A stretch of 64,000 bases of DNA from contig NZ_JBELZM010000003.1 in NCBI RefSeq assembly GCF_040273735.1, positions 1 to 64,000 on the forward strand. The letters run 5' to 3'. The position numbers were made by a program, and so were the translations under genes. The DNA comes from Solibacillus sp040273735. GTDB lineage: Bacteria > Bacillota > Bacilli > Bacillales_A > Planococcaceae. The notes beneath the pieces were generated by a model. It did not search any database and was not told where the DNA came from. It worked only from the letters and a program-made list of their open reading frames with translations. The first letter of the stretch is position 1, and every line of letters starts with the position of its first letter. Positions 8,256 through 15,857 of this stretch are shown piece after piece.

Positions 8256-9692
8256 ATGCAGCCAAACTGGATTAAGCAACGTGCCTATTTGACACCGAAT
8301 CGGGTTGCACTGAGCTTTCATAACGAGCAATGGACGTTTAAAGAGCTTTATTTAAAGTCTGTCAGCTTAGCATATAAATTAAATACACTTCGGTTAACAA
8401 ACGGAAAACGGGTAGCTATTTTAGCACCTTCTACACCGCCTTTAATCGAACTGCTTTATGCATGTATGCAGGCACAGTGTGAGATGGTGCTGCTAAATGG
8501 AAGACTTGCTAAGCAGGAGCTTGCGTATCAAGTTGAGGATGCAGAAGTAGAAGCGATATTAGTAGCCGATGAAGAGCTTGCCAAACTTCCTGATGATGCC
8601 CGGATCATTCCATTTTCCAAACTTTATGAGACAACTGAGTCGGAATATGAGATTGCAGCACAGTGGGAAGAGGACTTTGCACTGACAATCATGTATACAT
8701 CCGGAACAACAGGGTTTCCGAAGGGCGTTTGCCAGACTGTTTCAAACCATAGTTCCAGCGCAATCAGCTCAGCATTGAACTTAGGCATTTCAGAGAAGGA
8801 TACATGGCTTTGTACTGTTCCGATTTTTCATATAAGTGGTTTTTCGATTGTCGTCCGTTCATTGCTGTATGGGATGAAAATACGTTTATATGAAAAATTC
8901 GATGCCAAAGAGTGTGCTCAGGAAATTATGGAAGGTACCGTTACGAAAATGTCGGTCGTTTCGGTCATTCTTGAAAATATACTTTCCGAAATGGAGCAGG
9001 CGGGCCAAAAAGCACATCCGCATTTTACAACCGCTTTGGCAGGTGGCGGTCCAGTACCGGCCGATTATTTAAAGCGTGCGGAAAAACTGGATTTACATGT
9101 TGCCCAAACTTACGGGATGACTGAAACGTCTTCACAAACCGCGACATTGGCAAACGAGGATGCCATGACATATATCGGTTCTGCCGGCAAGCCTCTGTTT
9201 TTCAATGAAATTAAAATTGATGTAAAAGAAGGGGACTCCATAGGTGAAATTTTAATCCGCGGACCTCATGTAACACCCAAATATATCGGCCGCTTTAAAG
9301 ACAAACCGACGACCATCAATGGCTGGCTTCATACAGGAGATGTCGGTTATTTAGATGAACAAGGATATCTGTATGTCGTCGATCGCCGCAGCGACTTAAT
9401 TATTTCAGGTGGCGAAAATATTTATCCTGCTGAAATTGAAAACATTCTCCTCGGACATCCGAACGTAAAAGAGGCGGGCGTTTGTGGAATAGAGCATGAC
9501 AAATGGGGACAAGTACCTGTAGCCTTTATTGTTGCAAAAAAACAGATAACAGAACAAGAAATCATCGACTTCTGCACACAGCACTTAGCAAATTATAAAG
9601 TACCGAAACAAGTTCATTTTGTTAGCCATTTACCTCGAAGCGGCTCAAATAAGCTTTTACGAAGAAAGTTGATGCAGCTGCTGGAAGAGTGA
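8256..9692 (+). CDS. menE: O-succinylbenzoate-CoA ligase MenE
   Basis: 478 residues, ANL-superfamily adenylating enzyme making OSB-CoA for MenB. The P-loop-like motif is MYTSGTTGFPKG. The A5 motif AQTYGMTETSS, hinge GWLHTGDVGYLDEQGYLYVVDRRSDLIISGGENIYP (in pieces) and catalytic lysine in SGSNKLLRRKL near the C-terminus are all present. The ATG at 8256 has AGGAGG seven bases upstream; an overlapping ATG at 8252 is out of frame. It is the last men gene here. The next gene is a zinc-binding lipoprotein on the other strand, so menC, which often follows menE in Bacillus, is not here. Confidence 0.95.
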   Translation: MQPNWIKQRAYLTPNRVALSFHNEQWTFKELYLKSVSLAYKLNTLRLTNGKRVAILAPSTPPLIELLYACMQAQCEMVLLNGRLAKQELAYQVEDAEVEAILVADEELAKLPDDARIIPFSKLYETTESEYEIAAQWEEDFALTIMYTSGTTGFPKGVCQTVSNHSSSAISSALNLGISEKDTWLCTVPIFHISGFSIVVRSLLYGMKIRLYEKFDAKECAQEIMEGTVTKMSVVSVILENILSEMEQAGQKAHPHFTTALAGGGPVPADYLKRAEKLDLHVAQTYGMTETSSQTATLANEDAMTYIGSAGKPLFFNEIKIDVKEGDSIGEILIRGPHVTPKYIGRFKDKPTTINGWLHTGDVGYLDEQGYLYVVDRRSDLIISGGENIYPAEIENILLGHPNVKEAGVCGIEHDKWGQVPVAFIVAKKQITEQEIIDFCTQHLANYKVPKQVHFVSHLPRSGSNKLLRRKLMQLLEE

Positions 9693-9703
9693 AGAGGAAA
9701 TAA

Positions 9704-9738
9704 AAAAGGTCCAAGCATAATGATTGCTTGGACCTTTT
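9704..9738. terminator. Bidirectional terminator between menE and the zinc lipoprotein gene
   Basis: A 14-bp perfect stem (9704-9717 with 9725-9738) has A-run and T-run flanks. It lies between convergent genes and can end both transcripts. Confidence 0.92.
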
Positions 9739-9744
9739 GTGTTA

Positions 9745-10737
9745 TTAATTGCTTAAAGCTTGTTTGAGGACTTCCATATTTTTACGCATTAATGTAAAGT
9801 AGTCTTCATTGTTTTGGATATCTTCTTTTGTTAAAACACTTAAATTATGCAATGTTAATGTTTCTGCATTTACTTCTTTTTGAATTATTTCCGTTAATTT
9901 TGAAGAAACATTCTGCTCGAAGAAAATATATTGGATTTCTTCTTTATTTGCTAAATCAACAATTGCCGTTAACTCCTTTTGTGAAGGTTCACTTTGTGAG
10001 TTAAGACCAGCTACAGGAACTTGATTGAAGCCGTAATGTCCCGCAATATAGCCGAATGCTGCATGCGATACAAAGAAAGTTTTCTTCGTCGTAGCTGCAG
10101 CCATCGCTTCAAAGTCTGAATGCAATGTTGCAAGTTCTGTTACTAATTGCTCGTAGTTTGAATTGAATATTGCTTCATGTTCCGGTAACGCCGCGACAAG
10201 TTCATCTTTAATCGTTAATGCCAACTGCTGTGAAATGACCGGTGATAACCAAACATGGGCATCATGTTCTTCGTGTGCATGCTCTTCTCCATGATCATGT
10301 TCATGGTCATCATGTTCCTCATGCTCAGCATGTGTATGTCCTGTTGAAATATGAAGCTGATCTTCCGTTACATTGGCAGCTGTAGGAACTAATTTTACAT
10401 CTTCATTTGCCAAAGTTTTTTCCGCATTTTCAACAAAACCTTCTAATCCAAGACCGACATAGAAAAATAAATCCGCATCTGCTAACGCCATCATATCTTT
10501 TTGAGTCGGTTCAAATGAATGTTCATTTGCACCTGCTGGATAAATTGAAGAGACATCAACAAACTCTCCACCGATTTGTTCTGTGAAATATTGCAATGGA
10601 TAAACGGTTGTATAAACCGAGAGTGAATCTTCATTTTTCTGCGGCTCACTTGTATCCTTTTTAGTTTCGTCTGCATTACAAGCAGCTAATAATAAAATTA
10701 ATGTAAACATCGAAATGAATGAGAACCATTTTTTCAT
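9745..10737 (-). CDS. znuA: Zinc ABC transporter substrate-binding lipoprotein (ZnuA/AdcA type)
   Basis: 330 residues. The signal peptide ends in a lipobox LAAC (Cys20), so it is membrane-anchored outside the cell. The cluster A-1 binding-protein fold is clear: VYTTVYPLQYFTEQIGG, AGANEHSFEPT with a first metal His, HVWLSP, and SHAAFGYIAGHYG. A loop of about 30 residues made mostly of His, Asp and Glu (after TGHTHAEHEEH) is the usual zinc-scavenging insert of ZnuA. No permease or ATPase gene is adjacent, so it must work with a transporter encoded elsewhere. A Zur-type operator sits just before its ribosome site, supporting zinc over manganese. Confidence 0.9.
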   Translation of the reverse strand: MKKWFSFISMFTLILLLAACNADETKKDTSEPQKNEDSLSVYTTVYPLQYFTEQIGGEFVDVSSIYPAGANEHSFEPTQKDMMALADADLFFYVGLGLEGFVENAEKTLANEDVKLVPTAANVTEDQLHISTGHTHAEHEEHDDHEHDHGEEHAHEEHDAHVWLSPVISQQLALTIKDELVAALPEHEAIFNSNYEQLVTELATLHSDFEAMAAATTKKTFFVSHAAFGYIAGHYGFNQVPVAGLNSQSEPSQKELTAIVDLANKEEIQYIFFEQNVSSKLTEIIQKEVNAETLTLHNLSVLTKEDIQNNEDYFTLMRKNMEVLKQALSN

Positions 10738-10754
10738 TATAAATAAGTCTCCTT

Positions 10755-10774
10755 AATAGTAATAATTACGATTT
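10755..10774 (-). promoter_or_regulatory. Zur box upstream of znuA-like gene
   Basis: On the minus strand the site reads AAATCGTAATTATTACTATT. It fits the Bacillus Zur 7-1-7 consensus TCGTAATnATTACGA with one mismatch. It touches the ribosome binding sequence AAGGAGA, a position that would block transcription when zinc is plentiful. Confidence 0.8.
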
Positions 10775-10826
10775 GTATTTTTTGAACATTTTCAATCATA
10801 CAGGATTCAATAAAAAAAAACAATAT

Positions 10827-10861
10827 AAAAAGCCTTCGAAAATTATTTTTTTTTCGAAGGC
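10827..10861 (-). terminator. Terminator of ytzI-yidD
   Basis: An 11-bp stem (10832-10842 with 10851-10861) is followed on the minus strand by a T-run. It overlaps the last codons of yidD. Confidence 0.85.
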
Positions 10862-11076
10862 CATTTTTCAGGTACTGGATCGAATCCACCTGGATGAAGC
10901 GGCTGACATTTTAGTATTCGAATAACAGTCATGATCGATCCTTTAATTGCACCATGTTTTTGAATTGCTTCAATTCCATAGTGTGAGCAGGTTGGATGGA
11001 ACCGGCAAGAAGGTGGCGTCATTGGCGAAATATATTTTTGATAAATCCGGATTAATCCGATAAATAGTTTTCTCAT
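10843..11076 (-). CDS. yidD: Membrane protein insertion efficiency factor YidD
   Basis: 77 residues. Conserved YidD pattern: IRIYQKYISPMTPPSCRF, HPTCSHYGIEAI and HPGGFDPVP, with three conserved Cys. It is a small peripheral, amphipathic inner-membrane protein that helps the YidC/Sec route insert proteins. In B. subtilis the orthologue is YtjA. It lies 2 bp after the small membrane gene upstream, so the two are co-transcribed, and it ends inside its own terminator. Confidence 0.95.
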   Translation of the reverse strand: MRKLFIGLIRIYQKYISPMTPPSCRFHPTCSHYGIEAIQKHGAIKGSIMTVIRILKCQPLHPGGFDPVPEKWPSKKK

Positions 11077-11078
11077 TG

Positions 11079-11231
11079 CTATTTTTGTTCTCCATTTTTA
11101 TAAGTCCGAATTGGTTTGTCATCAACGGTTTGTTTTAATGATACGCTGTTTTTCCGAGCAAGTAAAATAATAGAGAATGCGAATATCCCCATAATCGTTA
11201 CGATAATAATCAATACAATAGGTAAGCTCAT
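11079..11231 (-). CDS. ytzI: YtzI-like 50-residue membrane protein
   Basis: 50 residues starting at the ATG at 11231, which has GAGGTGG six to seven bases upstream. Longer readings to 11339 lack a ribosome site. One transmembrane helix (residues ~3-25, LPIVLIIIVTIMGIFAFSII) is followed by a basic tail ending RTYKNGEQK. It is a tiny single-pass protein next to yidD, as YtzI is next to ytjA in Bacillus. Function unknown; the pairing suggests a link to membrane protein insertion, which is inference only. Confidence 0.65.
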   Translation of the reverse strand: MSLPIVLIIIVTIMGIFAFSIILLARKNSVSLKQTVDDKPIRTYKNGEQK

Positions 11232-11438
11232 CTTTTCCACCTCATTTCCTTCCATTTTACAGGAAAAAGTTGTGGTGAGTGTGAATAATGGTTGAACTAA
11301 ATGTTTTAAGAAGTGCGAGAACGGATATAATACAAGCAATGATACATTTCTAAAAATAATAGAAATGGTAAGCTGATTTTATATCAGGATTAAAATTTCG
11401 CTAAGAAGTTTTAAATATAATTTATGAGGTGAAGGACA

Positions 11439-11882
11439 ATGGCAAAGAAACAATTAAACACACAATTAAATGATTTAGTAGCAACATGGTCGGTAATGTA
11501 CACAAAGTTACATAACTATCACTGGTATGTAAACGGACCATCATTCTTTACATTACACGTCAAATTTGAAGAGCTTTACAACGAAGTAACATTAAATTTA
11601 GATGAAATTGCAGAACGTATTTTAACGAAGGGCGGCAAGCCTGTTGCAACATTAAAGGAACATTTAGAGCTTTCTCTAATTGAAGAGGCTTCAGGAAAAG
11701 AAGAAACAGAGGAAATGGTTTCTAAATTAATTGAAGACTTCAAAACGATTATGGAAGCTTTAAATAAGGCAATGGAAACGGCTTCAGAAGAAGGCGATGA
11801 TCGTACAGAGGATTTACTGAACGCTCAATTCCAAAGCCTAGAGAAACATACATGGATGTTAAATGCTTATTTAGGCAACTAA
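11439..11882 (+). CDS. dps: Dps family DNA-protection/ferritin-like protein
   Basis: 147 residues. Dodecameric mini-ferritin that oxidises Fe(II) with hydrogen peroxide and stores the iron. Ferroxidase ligands are readable with exact family spacing: His28, His40, Asp55 and Glu59 (HNYHW, LHVKFEE, NLDEIAERI). Trp29 and the ERILTKGGKP turn are also typical. GAGGTGAAGG precedes the ATG. Monocistronic, with a terminator right after. I saw no convincing PerR or SigB site upstream. Confidence 0.95.
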   Translation: MAKKQLNTQLNDLVATWSVMYTKLHNYHWYVNGPSFFTLHVKFEELYNEVTLNLDEIAERILTKGGKPVATLKEHLELSLIEEASGKEETEEMVSKLIEDFKTIMEALNKAMETASEEGDDRTEDLLNAQFQSLEKHTWMLNAYLGN

Positions 11883-11890
11883 TATCAGAT

Positions 11891-11920
11891 AAACGACTCC
11901 AAATGCGGGGTCGTTTTTTC
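11891..11920 (+). terminator. Terminator of dps
   Basis: Stem AAACGACTCC with GGGGTCGTTT (one G-U pair), then TTT. Loop of six bases. Confidence 0.9.
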
Positions 11921-12008
11921 GTTCGTTGGAATACAGAATGGCTGCACGAAATACTTCCAATGTATAAACAAGTTTCTTGCAGACCACCTTAAATATGAGG
12001 TGAGAATA

Positions 12009-12317
12009 ATGGAAAAAAATAATGTTTATGTATCCGTTGCCAATTTAACATGCAATTTGCAACCTGGATCATCCTATGAATTTGTATTGAAAATGGAGCC
12101 GTTAAAAGCGCGTGTATTTATGAAGCTGTTTAATCAGATGCAGCAGCTGGAGTCCTCAAATGCATTCCGTGCCCATATGCCGTTTATTCCATATCATTTG
12201 GACAGATTAAATCATGAGATCGACAACCGTCTGAAAAAAGTCTATGCCTTGATTCATGAATTCGGTGATGAGGAAGCGAAGAAATTTGTCGAGCAACTGC
12301 CGTACTTTACTCGCTAA
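12009..12317 (+). CDS. Small conserved-looking protein of unknown function
   Basis: 102 residues starting at ATG 12009, preceded by GAGGTGAG. A GTG nine bases earlier overlaps that ribosome site and is unlikely. No signal peptide or membrane helix. The sequence starts with a short beta-like segment (NVYVSVANLTCNLQPGSSYE) and then helices with many Met, Phe and Leu (VFMKLFNQMQQLESSNAF, RLKKVYALIHEFGDEEAKK). No motif I recognise. Codon use and ribosome site look native. It lies between dps and ytkD, where B. subtilis carries the unrelated ytkC. Confidence 0.7.
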   Translation: MEKNNVYVSVANLTCNLQPGSSYEFVLKMEPLKARVFMKLFNQMQQLESSNAFRAHMPFIPYHLDRLNHEIDNRLKKVYALIHEFGDEEAKKFVEQLPYFTR

Positions 12318-12383
12318 TTAGACGATTTGATTGAACGGGAGACATCTGTTCGCTACACTATATAGTAGGAGTTGAGCGAAAAG

Positions 12384-12851
12384 ATGTTTACATTTATCGA
12401 TGAAAACAATTTAAAAGTAGATTTAAGATTTGATGAAGGACCTTTCGAAGTTGAACCGAAGCATGTATTGGCACTCGTACAATATAAAGGGAAATGGTTA
12501 TGCACGATTCATCATCGTCGTGGTGTCGAGTTTCCAGGCGGCAAGCAGGAGCCCGGAGAAACATTATACGAAGCGGCTATCCGTGAAGTTTACGAAGAAG
12601 CAAATGTGGTCATAGAAGATGTAAAATGGTTTGCCTACTATATTGTGCATGATGAGATTCCTTTTTGCAAAGCCGTCTTTACTGCTAAGGTAAAGGACAT
12701 TGAACCTTTTACAGGAGACCATGAAACAGAAGGCATGCTATGGCTGACAGAAGAAGAGCTTTGGCAGCAGCCAAAATTAAGTTTCTATATGCGGGATGCA
12801 GGAATGAAAAAGATGTTGCAGGAAGTGAAAAATCATGAAAGACAATGGTAA
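12384..12851 (+). CDS. ytkD: Nudix nucleoside triphosphatase YtkD
   Basis: 155 residues. RNA/dNTP-cleaning Nudix hydrolase; the B. subtilis enzyme hydrolyses 8-oxo-dGTP and other NTPs. The box is GGKQEPGETLYEAAIREVYEEANV. The Glu residues for metal binding are all present, but the Gly near its end is Asn. KHVLALVQYKGKWLC matches the YtkD N-terminal region. A TTG at 12372 directly abuts AGGAG and cannot be used well, so the ATG at 12384 (12 bases after) is chosen. The end overlaps ytmA by 17 bp. Confidence 0.85.
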   Translation: MFTFIDENNLKVDLRFDEGPFEVEPKHVLALVQYKGKWLCTIHHRRGVEFPGGKQEPGETLYEAAIREVYEEANVVIEDVKWFAYYIVHDEIPFCKAVFTAKVKDIEPFTGDHETEGMLWLTEEELWQQPKLSFYMRDAGMKKMLQEVKNHERQW

Positions 12852-13614
12852 GATTTTTACGATACGCAATTACCCATCACCAAATCCTCATATCCGATTA
12901 GATGAAATTACGTATTGGTCACAAGGACTGCGTGTTAAAGGATTATTGGCGCGTCCTAAAGCCCCTGGTACATATGAAGCTCTTTTATATTTGCGTGGGG
13001 GACTCCAATCAATCGGCATGGTCAGACCTGCACGTATTGCCCAATTTGCGATGCAAGGCTTCATTGTATTTGCTCCTTATTATCGGGGAAATCGCGGAGG
13101 AGAAGGTAAGGATGAATTTGCCGGTGATGACCGTTATGATGCGGTTAACGGCATAGTAGTACTGAAGCAATTTATTCAAGTGGACAAAGTGAATTTATAT
13201 GGTTTTTCCCGCGGCGGGTTAATGGTATTGTGGACAGCGATTTTACGTGATGATATTAAATCGCTCGTAACTTGGGCAGGTGTATCGGATGCGACAGCAA
13301 CATATTGGGACCGTATTGATATGCGGCGCGGCTTAAAAAGAATTGTTGGCGGTACTCCAAATAAAGTACCGGAAAACTATGATGACCGTACACCATTATT
13401 TGAAATTGAAAAAATTCAAACCCCTGTACTCATTATTCATGGTACAGAAGATCAGCATGTTGATATAGAGCATGCCTATAAACTGGAGCAGTACTTAAAA
13501 AAGGAAGGGAAATCTGTTGAGACATGGTACTCATCTGGATTAAAGCATCACTATCCTCCAAACGTAAACCGTGACACTGTGAAAAACTTGTGTGATTGGA
13601 TGAAACGCCAATAA
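12835..13614 (+). CDS. ytmA: YtmA-type S9/prolyl-oligopeptidase family hydrolase
   Basis: 259 residues, alpha/beta hydrolase related to dipeptidyl-peptidase IV. Catalytic Ser lies in YGFSRGG, Asp in HGTEDQHVD and His in SGLKHHYPP; the oxyanion region is YLRGGLQS and YYRGNRGGEGKDEF. No propeller domain, so it is the stand-alone catalytic module. Length matches YtmA (about 257). Translationally coupled to ytkD by a 17-bp overlap. Physiological substrate unknown; esterase activity is an alternative to peptidase. Confidence 0.87.
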   Translation: MKDNGKIFTIRNYPSPNPHIRLDEITYWSQGLRVKGLLARPKAPGTYEALLYLRGGLQSIGMVRPARIAQFAMQGFIVFAPYYRGNRGGEGKDEFAGDDRYDAVNGIVVLKQFIQVDKVNLYGFSRGGLMVLWTAILRDDIKSLVTWAGVSDATATYWDRIDMRRGLKRIVGGTPNKVPENYDDRTPLFEIEKIQTPVLIIHGTEDQHVDIEHAYKLEQYLKKEGKSVETWYSSGLKHHYPPNVNRDTVKNLCDWMKRQ

Positions 13615-13626
13615 GATACACATAAT

Positions 13627-13666
13627 AAAAAACAGCATTTTTCTTTTAGAGAAAAATGCTGTTTTT
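13627..13666. terminator. Bidirectional terminator ytmA/pckA
   Basis: A stem of about 17 bp (AAAAACAGCATTTTTCT with its complement) and a 3-base loop between convergent genes. Confidence 0.93.
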
Positions 13667-13694
13667 GGTTGATTAAACGTAGCTGACTAGTAAA

Positions 13695-15281
13695 TTATAC
13701 TAATGGGCCGCCTTTTTGAACGATTGCTTCGTCAACATTCTCAAATTTCTTGAAGTTGTTTTTAAACAGATCAGCCAGCTCAGAAGCCTTTTTGTCATAT
13801 GCAGCTTTATCTGCCCATGCATCACGAGGATTTAATACGTTAGATGGTACACCTTCAACTGCTACTGGGATGTTTAATCCGAATACAGTATCTTGTGTAG
13901 TTTCAACGTTATTTAATTTACCATCGATTGCAGCACGAACCATTGCGCGTGTATAAGAAAGTTTCATACGGCTACCAACACCGTATTCGCCACCAGTCCA
14001 ACCAGTGTTTACTAAGAATACCTGTGAACCGTGCTCATCAATTTTCTTACCTAATTGCTCTGCATAAACTGTTGCAGCAAGCGGTAGGAATGGAGAACCG
14101 AAGCATGTTGAGAATACTGGTTCTGGCTCTGTTACACCACGTTCCGTTCCGGCAAGTTTAGAAGTGAAACCGCTTAGGAAGTGATACATTGCCTGCTCTT
14201 TAGTCAATTTAGAGATAGGAGGTAATACACCAAATGCATCGGCTGTTAAGAAGACGATTGTATTTGGATGACCTGCAACTGATGGTAAGACAATATTGTC
14301 GATAAAGTCGATTGGATAAGCGACACGTGTGTTTTCTGTTAAAGAACCGTCTGCATAGTCACATTCACGTGATTCAGGGTCTACAGCAACGTTTTCCAAT
14401 ACTGAACCAAAGCGGATCGCATTGTATATTTCCGGCTCATTTTCAGCAGAAAGGTTGATTGTTTTTGCGTAGCAACCACCTTCAATGTTGAATACGCCAT
14501 TGTCAGACCAGCCATGCTCATCATCACCGATTAATTTACGGTCTTTGTCAGCTGATAACGTTGTTTTTCCTGTACCAGATAAACCGAAGAATAATGCTAC
14601 ATCGCCTTCTTCACCAACGTTAGCAGAGCAGTGCATCGGGAAGATACCTTGTTCAGGTAACAAGTAGTTCATAATACCGAAGATTGACTTCTTCATTTCA
14701 CCTGCGTACTCAGTTCCGCCGATTAAGATGATTTTCTTTTCGATAGATGTTATAATAAATGTTTCCGATCCAGTACCGTCTACTTCAGGATCTGCTTTGA
14801 AGTTTGGCGCAGATACAATTGTAAACTCGGCAGCGTGTTTAGCCAATTCTTCTGCTGTTGGGCGGATGAATAATTGATGACAGAATAGATTATGCCAAGC
14901 ATATTCGTTAATTACTTTAATAGATAATTGAGACTCTTTGTCTGCACCAGCAAAACCGTTGAATACATATAACTCGTCACGTTCTTTTAAGTAATTTACA
15001 ACTTTTACATAAAGTTTATCAAATACTTCTGCTGAGATCGGACGGTTTACTTTACCCCAATCGATTTTATTGTCGCAAATTTCTTCTTTTACTATATATT
15101 TATCTTTTGGAGAGCGGCCAGTATACTTGCCTGTTTCAGCACGTAATGCACCTTCAACAGTTAGCGTTGCTTCTCCGCGTGATGTCGCTTTTTCAATTAA
15201 TTGTGGAACAGATAATTGAGTTTTGATGTTTTCCCCGTTTAAAAGTTCTTTCAGCTCGTTAGCAATTTCTACCGAATTCAT
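13695..15281 (-). CDS. pckA: Phosphoenolpyruvate carboxykinase (ATP)
   Basis: 528 residues. Converts oxaloacetate plus ATP to PEP, the committed gluconeogenic step. Kinase-1a P-loop GLSGTGKTTLS, kinase-2 region LIGDDEHGW, substrate loop YTGRSPKDKY and the MHCSANVGEEG stretch are all visible. Length is normal. AAAGGATGG lies upstream of the ATG at 15281. It is divergent from the metK riboswitch region, with an extended -10 site at 15348-15356. In B. subtilis pckA is repressed by CcpN on glucose; no such site could be assigned here by eye. Confidence 0.97.
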   Translation of the reverse strand: MNSVEIANELKELLNGENIKTQLSVPQLIEKATSRGEATLTVEGALRAETGKYTGRSPKDKYIVKEEICDNKIDWGKVNRPISAEVFDKLYVKVVNYLKERDELYVFNGFAGADKESQLSIKVINEYAWHNLFCHQLFIRPTAEELAKHAAEFTIVSAPNFKADPEVDGTGSETFIITSIEKKIILIGGTEYAGEMKKSIFGIMNYLLPEQGIFPMHCSANVGEEGDVALFFGLSGTGKTTLSADKDRKLIGDDEHGWSDNGVFNIEGGCYAKTINLSAENEPEIYNAIRFGSVLENVAVDPESRECDYADGSLTENTRVAYPIDFIDNIVLPSVAGHPNTIVFLTADAFGVLPPISKLTKEQAMYHFLSGFTSKLAGTERGVTEPEPVFSTCFGSPFLPLAATVYAEQLGKKIDEHGSQVFLVNTGWTGGEYGVGSRMKLSYTRAMVRAAIDGKLNNVETTQDTVFGLNIPVAVEGVPSNVLNPRDAWADKAAYDKKASELADLFKNNFKKFENVDEAIVQKGGPLV

Positions 15282-15347
15282 CTATTAAATACCATCCTTT
15301 TTTATAGTATTCCCTTATAGAGGGGAGTTGATTCCTAATTCAAAAAT

Positions 15348-15356
15348 AGTATAACA
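15348..15356 (-). promoter_or_regulatory. Extended -10 promoter element of pckA
   Basis: The minus strand reads TGTTATACT, an extended -10 (TGn + TATACT). It lies about 67 bases before the pckA start. No good -35 box is seen at 17 bp. Confidence 0.5.
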
Positions 15357-15433
15357 CATTAAGTGAAATAATCTATACTAATTGCAAATTATTTTTTCGT
15401 AAATTTTAGCGGATCGAAAAAAGTCAAAATTTG

Positions 15434-15462
15434 TTGACAGTACTTGATTTTTTGCGTAAGAT
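15434..15462 (+). promoter_or_regulatory. SigA promoter of the SAM riboswitch-metK unit
   Basis: -35 TTGACA (15434-15439), 17-bp spacer, -10 TAAGAT (15457-15462). Transcription would start about 10 bases before the riboswitch P1 stem. Confidence 0.8.
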
Positions 15463-15479
15463 GTTTAATTGAACGGATA

Positions 15480-15668
15480 CTCTTATCCCGAGCTGGTGGA
15501 GGGGCAGGCCCTATGAAACCCGGCAACCTGCGTATATTTTATACGTGTTGGTGCCAACCTGATGCAAGGGCAAAATTTCCCTTGAACGATAAGAGTGAAA
15601 GGTAACGAAACGTAATATCCTTTCCTCACGTGTGATGAACACGGCTATGAGAGAAAGGATTTTTTTTA
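15480..15668 (+). ncRNA. SAM-I (S-box) riboswitch with terminator
   Basis: P1 pairs CTCTTATC (15480-15487) with GATAAGAG (15588-15595). S-box core elements are in order: AGCTGGTGGAGGG, CCCTATGAAACCCGGCAACC, then GGTGCCAACCTGATGCAAGG. The expression platform is a terminator, ATCCTTTC (15617-15624) with GAAAGGAT (15653-15660), followed by T7. GTGAAAGG just after P1 can pair with the 5' half of the terminator as antiterminator. Bound SAM should stop transcription before metK. Confidence 0.97.
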
Positions 15669-15857
15669 TTTTGTTTTGCAATTTCGTACTGAGCGAAAAT
15701 TATATAGTTACAGCCTTTCAGACCCTCGTGTTAAAGCAAATATAGCTTGACGTTAAAAAGGCGGATACGCAGAAGCGTAATTGCAATATGACGGACATGG
15801 GTAATGAGTACCGTATCAATAAAAAACAATTGCCAAAGTGATTTAGGAGGAAATGAC

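Noticed and set aside
11340..11438. PerR or SigB site before dps
   Set aside because: TTTTAAATATAATTTAT resembles a PerR box only weakly, and no SigB boxes with proper spacing are seen.
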